In this document: one piece after another, positions 46,823-55,413 of the stretch
How positions within the stretch are numbered: the first letter of the stretch is position 1
How the letters are laid out: every line of letters starts with the position of its first letter
Assembly (NCBI RefSeq): GCF_036906915.1
Contig: NZ_JBAKHX010000020.1
Location: forward strand, 42,578-106,577
Length of the DNA stretch: 64,000 bases
Direction of reading: 5' to 3'
Source: Phytohabitans sp036906915
GTDB lineage: Bacteria > Actinomycetota > Actinomycetes > Mycobacteriales > Micromonosporaceae
The notes under the pieces: model-generated
What the model was told of the DNA's origin: nothing
The model's database searches: none
What the model saw: only the letters and a program-made list of their open reading frames with translations
Translations under genes and position numbers: made by a program

Positions 46823-46989
46823 CCGTCTCCCGGGATAAGCCAGAGCACGCCGCCGGCGGCAGCCAGCGCCGCGAGCACACCGACGAGGCCGACCGCCCCC
46901 TTCGCGGCGCCCTGGCGGTGCATCGACCAGGCCCCGCCGACCAGTACGCCGGCGAGGGCGAACAGCACGACGGGCAGCACGCTGTTCAT
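46819..46989 (-). CDS. 56-residue membrane protein between hisB and hisH
   Basis: The product MNSVLPVVLFALAGVLVGGAWSMHRQGAAKG and the following AVGLVGVLAALAAAGGVLWLIPGDG form two hydrophobic helices with a short basic turn. The ATG at 46989 overlaps the hisB stop as ATGA, and its stop overlaps the hisH ATG at 46822 as ATGA. Both junctions are of the kind seen throughout this operon, which strongly supports a real gene despite the small size. Its function is unknown; it may be an inner-membrane partner of histidine enzymes or simply a co-transcribed gene. Confidence 0.75.
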   Translation of the reverse strand: MNSVLPVVLFALAGVLVGGAWSMHRQGAAKGAVGLVGVLAALAAAGGVLWLIPGDG

Positions 46990-47597
46990 ATGACGCCCTT
47001 GGTGCTCGGGATCGCGCCCGCCGCTCGCGGGTCGATCGACACGGCCTCGCGCAGTGCCCGCGCCACCGCCTTGAACTGGCCCTCGACCACATGGTGCGCG
47101 TCGGGGTGACCGCCGGGGCGGGCCGCCCGCAGCACCGTCACGTGCAGCGTGATCTTGGCGGCCTGGCCGAACGACTCCCAGATGTGCCGGGTCATGCTCG
47201 TCGGGTACACCGGCCCGATGTACGGGGCCAGGGCGGGCTCGTCGTGCACCACGTAGGGCCGGCCGGACAGGTCGACGGCGGCCTGTACGAGCACCTCGTC
47301 CATCGGGATGACGGCAGAGCCGTACCGCCTGATGCCCGCCTTGTCGCCGAGCGCCTCCGCGAAGGCCGCGCCAAGCGCGAGCGCGGTGTCTTCCATGGTG
47401 TGGTGCGCGTCGATCTCCAGGTCGCCCACGGTGTGGACGGTGAGGTCGAAGCCGCCGTGACGGGAGATCTGGTGCAGCATGTGGTCGTAGAAGCCGACGC
47501 CCGTGCTGATGTCACCCTTGCCGGTGCCATCGAGGTCGACCTCGACGAGCACCTTGGTCTCCTTGGTCGTCCGCTCGATGCGGGCGGTGCGGCTCAC
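46986..47597 (-). CDS. hisB: Imidazoleglycerol-phosphate dehydratase
   Basis: HisB dehydrates IGP to imidazole acetol phosphate. The 203 residues carry the two metal-binding repeats FYDHMLHQISRHGGFDL...DAHHTMEDTALALG and ARPGGHPDAHHVVEGQFKAVARALREA. It is the monofunctional type without a phosphatase domain. The GTG at 47597 has AGGAGG four bases upstream and overlaps the hisC stop as GTGA. Confidence 0.98.
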   Translation of the reverse strand: MSRTARIERTTKETKVLVEVDLDGTGKGDISTGVGFYDHMLHQISRHGGFDLTVHTVGDLEIDAHHTMEDTALALGAAFAEALGDKAGIRRYGSAVIPMDEVLVQAAVDLSGRPYVVHDEPALAPYIGPVYPTSMTRHIWESFGQAAKITLHVTVLRAARPGGHPDAHHVVEGQFKAVARALREAVSIDPRAAGAIPSTKGVI

Positions 47598-48703
47598 GAT
47601 TCCTCCTGGTTCGCTCGCTGCGCGGCGGCCCGAGGCGGCGCTCCGCTCGCTCGTTCTTGCGCCTCCAAAAAGGCGTCCGTCTCGTCTGGTGTGCCGGCGG
47701 TGACTCGCAGCCAACCGGCGAGGCCGACGTCGCGCACGAGCACACCACGGTCGAGTAGCGCACGCCACGCGATTTTCTGGTCGCCGCCAACTTCGTACAG
47801 GACAAAGTTGGCGTCGCTGTCGGCGACCCGCAGGCCGCGCGACCGCAGCACCTCGACGATGCGGTCGCGCTGCTCCTTGATGGCCTCGACGGTGGCGAGC
47901 AGGGCGCCGCGATGGGCGAGCGCCGCGCGGGCGGCGGCCTGCGTGAGGGCGGAGAGATGGTACGGGAGCCGCACGAGCTGCACGGCGTCGATGACCGCCG
48001 GATCGGCGGCGAGATAGCCGAGCCGCCCGCCCGCGAACCCGAACGCCTTGCTCATCGTGCGGGTCACCACGAGCCGCTGGTGCCCAGGGAGCACGGTCAG
48101 CGCGCTCGGGGTGCCCGGCCGGGCGAACTCCGCGTACGCCTCGTCGACCACCACCATGCCCGGTGCCGCGTCGAGCACGGCAGCCACCACGGCGGGGTCG
48201 AGGGCGGTGCCGGTGGGGTTGTTGGGCGAGCAGAGGAACACGATGTCGGGCCGGTGCTGCTCGACCTGCGCAACGGCGTGCTCGACGCTGAGGCCGAAGT
48301 CTTCCGCCCGGTATCCGTCGACCCAGCGCGTGCCGGTGCCGGTGGCCAGGAGCGGGTGCATCGAGTACGCCGGGGTGAAGCCCAGCGCCGTGCGCCCAGG
48401 CCCGCCGAACGCCTGGAGCAACTGCTGCTGCACCTCGTTGGAGCCGTTGGCGGCCCAGAGGTTCTCGGTCTTCAGCCCGTGCCCGAGGTAGTCGGCCAGA
48501 TCGGCGCGTAGAGCCACGGCGTCCCTGTCCGGGTACCGGTTGAGATCGCGCAGCTCGGCCTGTAGCGCCTTGCCGATCGCCTCGACCACCGGCTCCGGCA
48601 CCGGATAGGAGTTTTCGTTGGTGTTGAGCCGCACGGGCACGTCGAGCTGCGGCGCTCCGTACGGTTTCAATCCTCTGAGGTCAGCGCGGAGGGGAAGGCT
48701 CAC
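47594..48703 (-). CDS. hisC: Histidinol-phosphate aminotransferase
   Basis: HisC is a PLP enzyme that converts imidazole acetol phosphate to histidinol phosphate. The 369-residue protein starts VSLPLRADLRGLKPYGAPQLDVPVRLNTNENSYPVP at a GTG overlapping the hisD stop as GTGA. Other landmarks are RYPDRDAVALR, NGSNEVQQQLLQAFGG, FLCSPNNPTG, VVDEAYAEFA, TRTMSKAFGFAGGRLGYL with the PLP Lys, and GLAGWLRVTAGT. It lies in the middle of hisD-hisC-hisB. Confidence 0.98.
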   Translation of the reverse strand: MSLPLRADLRGLKPYGAPQLDVPVRLNTNENSYPVPEPVVEAIGKALQAELRDLNRYPDRDAVALRADLADYLGHGLKTENLWAANGSNEVQQQLLQAFGGPGRTALGFTPAYSMHPLLATGTGTRWVDGYRAEDFGLSVEHAVAQVEQHRPDIVFLCSPNNPTGTALDPAVVAAVLDAAPGMVVVDEAYAEFARPGTPSALTVLPGHQRLVVTRTMSKAFGFAGGRLGYLAADPAVIDAVQLVRLPYHLSALTQAAARAALAHRGALLATVEAIKEQRDRIVEVLRSRGLRVADSDANFVLYEVGGDQKIAWRALLDRGVLVRDVGLAGWLRVTAGTPDETDAFLEAQERASGAPPRAAAQRANQEES

Positions 48704-49989
48704 TTGAACCGCGCCTCCACCGCCTGGCCGTGTGCCGGCAGGTCTTCGACGTTGGCGAGCGTGACCACGTGGCCGGCGACGTCGCGCAGCGCCGCCTCGT
48801 CGTAGTCGACGATGTGGATGCCGCGCAGGAACGACTGCACCGACAGCCCCGACGAGTGCCGCGCGCAGCCGCCCGTGGGCAACACGTGGTTGGAGCCGGC
48901 GCAGTAGTCGCCCAGCGACACCGGCGAGTACGCCCCCACGAAGATCGCGCCGGCGTTGCGCACCCGCAGGGCCCACTCGCGCGCGTTCTCCGTCTGGATC
49001 TCCAGGTGCTCCGCCGCGTACGCGTCGACCACCCGCAGCCCCGCCTCCAGGTCATCGACCAGCACCGCTCCGGACTGCGGCCCGGTCAGCGCCTCGGTGA
49101 TCCGGCCGGCGTGCTTGGTGGCCACCACCTGCCGGGTCAGCTCGCGCTCGACCGCCTCGACCAGCGCCTCGGACGGCGTGACCAGCACGCTCGCCGCCAG
49201 TGGGTCGTGCTCGGCCTGGCTGATCAGGTCGGCGGCGACGTGGACCGGGTCGGCGGTGTCGTCGGCCAGGATGGCGATCTCAGTAGGGCCCGCCTCGGCG
49301 TCGATGCCCACCACGCCGCGCAGCAGGCGCTTGGCGGCGGTCACCCAGATGTTGCCCGGCCCGGTGATCATGTCGACGGGATCACACTCGTCGACCCCGT
49401 ACGCCAGCATGGCGATCGCCTGGGCGCCGCCGACCGCGTACACCTCGTCGACGCCCAGCAGCGCGCACGCCGCCAGCACCCTGGCATCGGGCAGGCCACC
49501 GTTGTCGACCTGCGGCGGGCTCGCGACGACCAGCGAACCCACGCCCGCCACCTGGGCGGGCACCACGTTCATGACCACGGTGGACGGATACATGGCGAGG
49601 CCACCCGGCACGTACAGGCCGACCCGCGCCACCGGCACCCAGCGCTCGGTGACCGTGCCACCCGGCACGACCTGGGTGGTCACGTCGGCGCGCCGCTGGT
49701 CGGCGTGCACCTTGCGGGTCCGCGCGATCGCCTCGGTCAGCGCGGCTCGCACGTCGGCGTCGAGCGCCTCCACCGCCGCCGCGATCGCCTCAGCCGGCAC
49801 CCGCAGCGCGCCCAGGGTCACCCCGTCGAACCGCTCCGTCGCCTCCCGGACCGCGGCGGCCCCATGCTCGCGCACCGCCTCGACGACCGGACGGATCTTG
49901 TCGACCGCGACGGAGACGTCGAGCTGCGCACGAGGCAGGAGGCCGCGGGGGTCGGTGGCACTGCCCCGCAGGTCGATCCGGTTCAACAC
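48700..49989 (-). CDS. hisD: Histidinol dehydrogenase
   Basis: HisD oxidises histidinol to histidine in two NAD-dependent steps. The 429 residues include VARVGLYVPGGLAMYPSTVVMNVVPAQVAGV, YAVGGAQAIAMLAYG, DMITGPGNIWVTAAKR, EIAILADDTADP, ISQAEHDPLA (Zn ligands Gln and His), AAEHLEIQTEN and AGSNHVLPTGGCARHSSGLSV. It is the first gene of the leftward his operon. The 87-base gap to the divergent LON-domain gene must contain the operon promoter, but no clear elements were picked by eye. Confidence 0.98.
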   Translation of the reverse strand: MLNRIDLRGSATDPRGLLPRAQLDVSVAVDKIRPVVEAVREHGAAAVREATERFDGVTLGALRVPAEAIAAAVEALDADVRAALTEAIARTRKVHADQRRADVTTQVVPGGTVTERWVPVARVGLYVPGGLAMYPSTVVMNVVPAQVAGVGSLVVASPPQVDNGGLPDARVLAACALLGVDEVYAVGGAQAIAMLAYGVDECDPVDMITGPGNIWVTAAKRLLRGVVGIDAEAGPTEIAILADDTADPVHVAADLISQAEHDPLAASVLVTPSEALVEAVERELTRQVVATKHAGRITEALTGPQSGAVLVDDLEAGLRVVDAYAAEHLEIQTENAREWALRVRNAGAIFVGAYSPVSLGDYCAGSNHVLPTGGCARHSSGLSVQSFLRGIHIVDYDEAALRDVAGHVVTLANVEDLPAHGQAVEARFK

Positions 49990-50076
49990 GCCGCAAGTCT
50001 ATGCGGCCATTTCGCTGGTGGAGGCGCGCCCGTCCGGCGGGTCCAGGCAGTGGGACTCGTTCGGTAGGGTTGTGAA

Positions 50077-50778
50077 GTGGATCAGCGGTTGCCGGTGTTC
50101 CCACTGGGGACGGTGCTCTTTCCGGGGCTGGTGCTGCCGCTGCACATCTTCGAGGAGCGCTACCGCGAGCTCGTGCGCCACCTCGTCTCCCTGCCCGACG
50201 GCACACCCCGCGAGTTCGGCGTCGTGGCGATCAGTCGCGGCTGGGAGACCCTGCCCACCGCCGGGCCGTCCTCAGTTCCCGGCTCCTCGGATGTCAGCCT
50301 CCACGAGGTGGGGTGCACGGCCGAACTGCGGCAGGTCACCGAGCTGCCCGACGGCAAGTACGACATCGTGACCGTGGGACGGCGCCGGTTTCGCGTCATC
50401 GACGTCGACGCCGACTCCACCCCGTACCTCACCGCCAACGTCGAGTGGCTGCCCGAGCCGGCCGGCCAGGAGGAGATCGCCAACCTGCTCGCGCCGCGCG
50501 TCCTCTCGGTGTTCCGGCAGTACCTGAGCCTCATGCGCGCCGACACCGACGAGGCCACCGAGCAGCTCCCCGACGACCCGACCGTCCTGTCACACCTGGT
50601 GGCGGCCACCACGGCGCTCACCCTCGATGACCGCCAGCGGCTGCTCGCCGCGCCCGACACGGCGGCGCGGCTGCGGGCGGAGCTGCGGCTGCTCAGTCGC
50701 GAGGCGGCGCTGCTGAATCAGGTACGGGCGGTGCCGGTGCCGCTGTCGGAGCTTGCGGTGCCGGTGAGCCCCAACTGA
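50077..50778 (+). CDS. LON N-terminal (substrate-binding) domain protein
   Basis: The 233-residue protein starts MDQRLPVFPLGTVLFPGLVLPLHIFEERYRELVRHLV, the signature of the LON substrate-binding domain (PUA-like), with GCTAELRQVTELPDGKYDIVTVGRRRFRVIDV following. The helical C-terminal part holds AATTALTLDDRQRLLAAPDTAARLRAELRLLSREA. No ATPase or protease domain is present, so it is the stand-alone form found next to his genes in actinobacteria. Its role is unknown, possibly protein quality control. Its last 86 bases overlap the convergent DUF2567-like gene. Confidence 0.9.
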   Translation: MDQRLPVFPLGTVLFPGLVLPLHIFEERYRELVRHLVSLPDGTPREFGVVAISRGWETLPTAGPSSVPGSSDVSLHEVGCTAELRQVTELPDGKYDIVTVGRRRFRVIDVDADSTPYLTANVEWLPEPAGQEEIANLLAPRVLSVFRQYLSLMRADTDEATEQLPDDPTVLSHLVAATTALTLDDRQRLLAAPDTAARLRAELRLLSREAALLNQVRAVPVPLSELAVPVSPN

Positions 50779-51484
50779 TCTCTTGCGGGCCGTCGATCGC
50801 TTGCGGGCCGTCGATCGCTGGCGCGCCGTCGATCGCTGGCGCGCCGTCGATCGCTGGCGCGCCGTCGATCGCTGGCGCGCCGTCGGCCTCCGGCTCCGGG
50901 CGCAGACCGGGGTACTTGGACCAGCCGGCCAACAAGGTGTACATGACCACCGCGCCGAACGCCGGAATCAGCACGTCACCACGCAAGGTCGGGATGACGC
51001 CGTAGAGCCATTCGAACCCGCCCGCCCGCAGGTCCGGCGGCCGGCGCAGCGGCTGACCGACCTGTGCCGCCGCCACCACCTGGTCGAAGTCGTCGAGCGC
51101 CACCTTGCTGCCCAGCCACCACGCCACCAGCCCGGCAGCTACGGTGCCGACCGCGATCCCGGCCAGCACCGCCGGCCCCCGGTAGCGCCGCAACACCATC
51201 CACAGCACGATCGCCGCCACGACACCGAACCCGAGACCCAGCAGCGTGAACCACCCGTCAGCCGCCACGAACTCCTCCGGCTGTGGATCCACCAGCCGGG
51301 CCCCCTCGGCCGTCTTCACCATGGGCACACCCGGCGCGATCGCCTTCCACAGCAGGCCGAGCGGCGCACCCAACACGGCGAGCACCACCGCGACCAGGGC
51401 CGCGACGCCCAGTACCCGCAGCAGACGCGGCCGCGCCGGCGCGGTACGAAGTTCGACTTCTGGCTCGCGCAGCTCCTCCGTCAC
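50693..51484 (-). CDS. DUF2567-like membrane protein with repeat-bearing tail
   Basis: The 263-residue protein has helices at LLRVLGVAALVAVVLAVLGAPLGLLW, WFTLLGLGFGVVAAIVLWMVL, AVLAGIAVGTVAAGLVAWWLG and VLIPAFGAVVMYTLLAGW, with the loop FVAADGWF, a pattern of the DUF2567 family. After residue about 200 an added tail contains APAIDG repeats (four identical 18-base units, then two variants) and a Pro/Ala-rich end. The tail's DNA overlaps the end of the LON-domain gene on the other strand. Function unknown. Confidence 0.75.
   Translation of the reverse strand: MTEELREPEVELRTAPARPRLLRVLGVAALVAVVLAVLGAPLGLLWKAIAPGVPMVKTAEGARLVDPQPEEFVAADGWFTLLGLGFGVVAAIVLWMVLRRYRGPAVLAGIAVGTVAAGLVAWWLGSKVALDDFDQVVAAAQVGQPLRRPPDLRAGGFEWLYGVIPTLRGDVLIPAFGAVVMYTLLAGWSKYPGLRPEPEADGAPAIDGAPAIDGAPAIDGAPAIDGPQAIDGPQEISWGSPAPQAPTAAPAPPVPDSAAPPRD
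50786..50885. repeat. 18-bp minisatellite in the DUF2567-like gene
   Basis: Units of the type GATCGCTGGCGCGCCGTC repeat with an 18-base period, four of them identical, and encode AIDGAP on the minus strand. The array starts eight bases after the LON-domain gene's stop. Confidence 0.9.
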
Positions 51485-51588
51485 GCCCCGATCCTCTCAG
51501 CCTCCCGCACCCCCACCCGACCGGGTGCCCCACCGCCCGATCTTCCCCGCCGATCAAGGCCAGACGCCGTGGCTTTGGGGCAGGTGGG

Positions 51589-54500
51589 TCAGCTGGCCAA
51601 GGCGTTGGGGCCGAGCAGCGCCTTGAGGTCGGCCATCAGCGCCGTCGTCGGGGCGACCCTCGTCGGGCCCAGGCGCAGGAGGGTGGAGCGGGAGCCGTTG
51701 ACGAGCTTGACGTGGACCTCGGCGCTGCCCGGGTGGCTGGTCAGCACCTCACGCAAGCGTTCCACCAGCGGCGGCGTGCACCGCGACGGGGGCAGCGCGA
51801 GCACGATCGGCTTGACCTCGTCGGCGGCGGTGATCTCGGGCAGTGACATGTCCATCGCCATCAGCCGCGGCTGGTCGTCACGCCGGTCGACGCGTCCCTT
51901 GACCACGACGATGGCGTCTTCGGCGATGTACTGCCCGACGACCTCGTACGTGTTGGGAAAGAAGAGCACCTCGACGGCGCCTCCCAGGTCTTCCAGCGAA
52001 GCGGACGCCCACGCCCGGCCCTGCTTGGTGATGCGCCGCTGCACTCCGGAGAGGATGCCGGCGAGCGTGACGACCTGGCCGTCGGCCACGTTGCCCTCTT
52101 CGGCGAGGGCGGCGATGGTCATGTCGGCGGCGTCCCGCAGGACGTGCTCGACACCGAGCAGCGGGTGGTCGGACACGTACAGGCCGAGCATCTCGCGCTC
52201 GAACGCGAGCAGGTCGGACTTGTCCCACTCGTCGGTGGGGATGACCGGGGTCACGACCATGCCGCCGCCGCTGTCGTCGGAGCCGAACGCGTCGCCGAAC
52301 AGGTCGTACTGGCCGACGGCCTCGTTGCGCTTGATGTCGAGGAACGAGTCGATCGCGTCGGCGTGGATCGCGAGCAGGCCCTTGCGGCTGTGGCCCAGCG
52401 AGTCGAACGCGCCCGCCCTGATCAGCGCGTCGACGGTCTTCTTGTTGCAGGCGACGGCGTCGACCTTGCGCAGGTAGTCGTAGAAGTCGGTGTAGGCGCC
52501 CTTTTCCTTGCGGCAGCGCCGGATGGACTCGACGACGTTGGCGCCGACGTTGCGCACGGCGGCCAACCCGAACCGGATGTCGTTGCCGACGGCCGCGAAC
52601 CGGGCGTTGGACGCGTTGACGTCGGGCGGCAGCACCTTGATGCCCATCCGCCGGCACTCGGCGAGGTAGACGGCGGACTTGTCCTTGTCGTCACCGACGG
52701 AGGTGAGCAGCGCGCTCATGTACTCGGCCGGGTAGTTGGCCTTGAGGTACGCGGTCCAGTAGGACACGACGCCGTACGCCGCGGAGTGCGCCTTGTTGAA
52801 GGCGTAGTCGGAGAACGGGACCAGGATGTCCCACAGCGTCTTGATCGCCGCGTCGGAGTATCCCTTGGCCTTCATGCCCGCGGAGAACGGCTCGAACTCC
52901 TTGTCGAGGATCTCCTTCTTCTTCTTGCCCATGGCCCGGCGCAGCAGGTCGGCGGCGCCGAGCGTGTAGCCGGCGACCTTCTGCGCGATCGCCATAACCT
53001 GCTCCTGGTAGACGATCAGCCCGTAGGTGTCGCCCAGGATTTCTTGCAGCGATTCGGCCAGCTCGGGGTGGATCGGCACGACCGGCTTGCGGTTGTTCTT
53101 GCGATCGGCGTACTCGTTGTGGGCGTTGGCGCCCATCGGACCCGGCCGGTAGAGCGCGCCCACCGCGGAGATGTCTTCGAAGTTGTCGGGCACCATCGAG
53201 CGCAGCAGCGCGCGCATCGGACCGCCGTCGAACTGGAACACGCCCAGCGTGTCGCCGCGCGCCAGCAGCTCGTACGTCGGCTTGTCGTCCAGCGGCAGCT
53301 CTTCGAGCACCACGTCGACGCCCCGGTTGTCGCGGATCGCTTCGAGGCAGTCGTCGAGGATCGTGAGGTTGCGCAGGCCGAGGAAGTCCATCTTCAACAG
53401 GCCGATGTTTTCGCAGGCGCCCATGTCCCACTGGGTGATGATCGCGCCGTCCTGCTCGCGCTTCTGGATCGGCAGCACGTCGACCAGCGGGTCGCGGGAC
53501 AGGATCACGGCCGCGGCGTGCACGCCCCACTGCCGCTTGAGTCCTTCGAGCCCCTTGGCGGTGTCGACGATCTTCTGCACCTCGGCGTCGGAGTCGTAGA
53601 GCTGCCGGAACTCGACCGCCTCGGGGTATCGCGGGTGGCTTGAGTCGAAGATGCCGCCCAGCGGGATGTCCTTGCCCATCACGGCCGGCGGCATGGCCTT
53701 GGTGATCTTGTCGCCCATGGCGAACGGGTATCCGAGCACCCGCGCGGCGTCCTTGATCGCGGCCTTCGCCTTGATCGTGCCGTACGTGATGATCTGCGCG
53801 ACCCGCTCCTGCCCGTACTTTTCCGTGGCGTACCGGATCATGTCGCCGCGCCGGCGCTCGTCGAAGTCCATGTCGATGTCGGGCATCGAGACGCGGTCGG
53901 GGTTGAGGAACCGCTCGAACAGCAGGCCGTGCTGCATCGGGTCGAGCTCGGTGATGCCCAGCGCGTACGCGATCAGCGCGCCCGCTGCCGAACCGCGGCC
54001 CGGCCCGACCCGGATGCCCTCTTTCTTGGCGTGCGCCACCAGGTCGGCGGTGACCAGGAAGTAGCCGGGGAAGCCCATCTTGAGGATGACGTCGAGCTCG
54101 TACTCGGCCTGCTGCCGCCGGTCTTCGGGCACTCCGTTGGGGAACCGGTTTTCGAGGCCGCGCATGACCTCCTTGCGCAGGAACGACTCCTCGGTCTCCC
54201 CCGCCGGCACCGGGAACTGCGGCATCAGGTCGCGCGACGCGAACAGCGTCGAGTAGTCGCCGATCTTCTCCGCGATCTCCAGCGTGTGGTCGCAGGCGCC
54301 GGGCACCTCGGCGTCCCACAGCTTGCGCATCTCGGCGGGCGACTTGAGATAGAAGTCGCGGGCGTCGAACTTGAACCGCTTCGGGTCGGCCATCGTCGAA
54401 CCGGACTGCACGCAGAGCAGCACCTCGTGCGCGTCGGCGTCGCGGTCGTAGGTGTAGTGCAGGTCGTTGGTGGCGACCGGCTTGAGCCCGAGGCGCTTGC

Positions 54501-55119
54501 CGAGCCGGATCAGGTCCTCGCGCACCCTGGTCTCGATGCCGAGCCCGTGATCCATCAGCTCAAGGTAGAAGTTCTCCGGACCGAAGATGTCTCGAAACTC
54601 GGCCGCCGAGGCGCACGCCTTTTCGAAGTCGCCGATGCGCAGCCAGGTCTGGACCTCGCCGGACGGGCAGCCGGTGGTCGCGATGATCCCCTTTGCGTGC
54701 TGGTGGAGCAGCTCGCGGTCGGCGCGCGGCTTGTAGAAATACCCCTCTAAGCTGGCCAGCGACCCGAGCCGGAAGAGGTTGCGCAGGCCGGTGGCGTCGG
54801 CGGCGAGCATGGTCATGTGGGTATAGGCGCCACCGCCGGAGACGTCGTTCTCCCCACCGTCGGCCCAGCGGACCCGGGTGCGGTCGCGGCGGTCGGTGTT
54901 GGGCGTCAGGTACATCTCGCAGCCGATGATCGGCTTGACCCCGGCAGCGGTGGCCTGCTTGTAGAAGTCGTACGCCCCGAAGAGGTTGCCGTGGTCGGTC
55001 ATCGCGAGGGCGGGCATCTCGAGCCGCTTGGTCTCGCTGAAAAGATCCTTGAGCCGGGCGGCACCGTCGAGCATCGAATACTCGGTGTGCACGTGCAGGT
55101 GCACGAACGAGTCAGACAC
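51589..55119 (-). CDS. dnaE: DNA polymerase III alpha subunit
   Basis: DnaE is the replicative polymerase. From the GTG at 55119 (GGGAGGGGG six bases upstream) it has 1176 residues. Domains run: PHP (FVHLHVHTEYSMLDGAARLKDLF, TDHGNLFG), palm with the catalytic Asp triad around MPDIDMDFDERRRGDMIRYATEKYG, fingers (VHAAAVILS, GLLKMDFLGLRNLTILDD), tandem HhH, and an OB-fold near residues 985-1080 (VTLAGILSGVQRRITKQGRAWASASLEDLGG). The C-terminal tail is short, as in actinobacterial DnaE1. It stands alone with its stop about 105 bases from the DUF2567-like gene start. Confidence 0.98.
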   Translation of the reverse strand: MSDSFVHLHVHTEYSMLDGAARLKDLFSETKRLEMPALAMTDHGNLFGAYDFYKQATAAGVKPIIGCEMYLTPNTDRRDRTRVRWADGGENDVSGGGAYTHMTMLAADATGLRNLFRLGSLASLEGYFYKPRADRELLHQHAKGIIATTGCPSGEVQTWLRIGDFEKACASAAEFRDIFGPENFYLELMDHGLGIETRVREDLIRLGKRLGLKPVATNDLHYTYDRDADAHEVLLCVQSGSTMADPKRFKFDARDFYLKSPAEMRKLWDAEVPGACDHTLEIAEKIGDYSTLFASRDLMPQFPVPAGETEESFLRKEVMRGLENRFPNGVPEDRRQQAEYELDVILKMGFPGYFLVTADLVAHAKKEGIRVGPGRGSAAGALIAYALGITELDPMQHGLLFERFLNPDRVSMPDIDMDFDERRRGDMIRYATEKYGQERVAQIITYGTIKAKAAIKDAARVLGYPFAMGDKITKAMPPAVMGKDIPLGGIFDSSHPRYPEAVEFRQLYDSDAEVQKIVDTAKGLEGLKRQWGVHAAAVILSRDPLVDVLPIQKREQDGAIITQWDMGACENIGLLKMDFLGLRNLTILDDCLEAIRDNRGVDVVLEELPLDDKPTYELLARGDTLGVFQFDGGPMRALLRSMVPDNFEDISAVGALYRPGPMGANAHNEYADRKNNRKPVVPIHPELAESLQEILGDTYGLIVYQEQVMAIAQKVAGYTLGAADLLRRAMGKKKKEILDKEFEPFSAGMKAKGYSDAAIKTLWDILVPFSDYAFNKAHSAAYGVVSYWTAYLKANYPAEYMSALLTSVGDDKDKSAVYLAECRRMGIKVLPPDVNASNARFAAVGNDIRFGLAAVRNVGANVVESIRRCRKEKGAYTDFYDYLRKVDAVACNKKTVDALIRAGAFDSLGHSRKGLLAIHADAIDSFLDIKRNEAVGQYDLFGDAFGSDDSGGGMVVTPVIPTDEWDKSDLLAFEREMLGLYVSDHPLLGVEHVLRDAADMTIAALAEEGNVADGQVVTLAGILSGVQRRITKQGRAWASASLEDLGGAVEVLFFPNTYEVVGQYIAEDAIVVVKGRVDRRDDQPRLMAMDMSLPEITAADEVKPIVLALPPSRCTPPLVERLREVLTSHPGSAEVHVKLVNGSRSTLLRLGPTRVAPTTALMADLKALLGPNALAS

Positions 55120-55258
55120 CCTGGGCCCCCTCCCGTTCGCGTGCGACTTACCGGTCACAGAGCCTAGCCCGGGGGGCTGACACCCGGCAGGGGCGACACG
55201 GCCTCACGTCGTGCCATCTGGATCACTTGGGCACAGCTCACCCATCGATCACCACGCA

Positions 55259-55273
55259 CGTCCACAGTGGACG
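55259..55273. promoter_or_regulatory. 15-bp palindrome midway between dnaE and a divergent membrane-protein gene
   Basis: CGTCCAC-A-GTGGACG is a perfect dyad almost exactly central in the 294-base gap (55120-55413). TCCACA also resembles part of a DnaA box. Nothing else stands out in this gap. Confidence 0.3.
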
Positions 55274-55413
55274 CGAGTGAATTGCCCGATACCGTGACAT
55301 GACCAAGCGGCGCCACCTACGGTAGGTATGAGCGACGCCACCGGGCCGTTACCCGGCTCGGGTATCCTGTGCCGCCGCGGGCTTCCGCAATCCCACGGGG
55401 CGAAGGTGGATGG

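Noticed and set aside
46569..46838. Plus-strand frame encoding regular GAISWGGCWGPRGIVERS repeats
   Set aside because: The frame is open only because the 54-bp repeat length is a multiple of three; the hisH strand has the start context and the downstream enzyme.
51552..51573. GATCAAGGCCAGACGCC as a fourth copy of the 76-bp palindrome
   Set aside because: Only the GATCAAGG end and a loosely similar stretch are present; there is no second arm, loop or leader. At most it is a decayed half.
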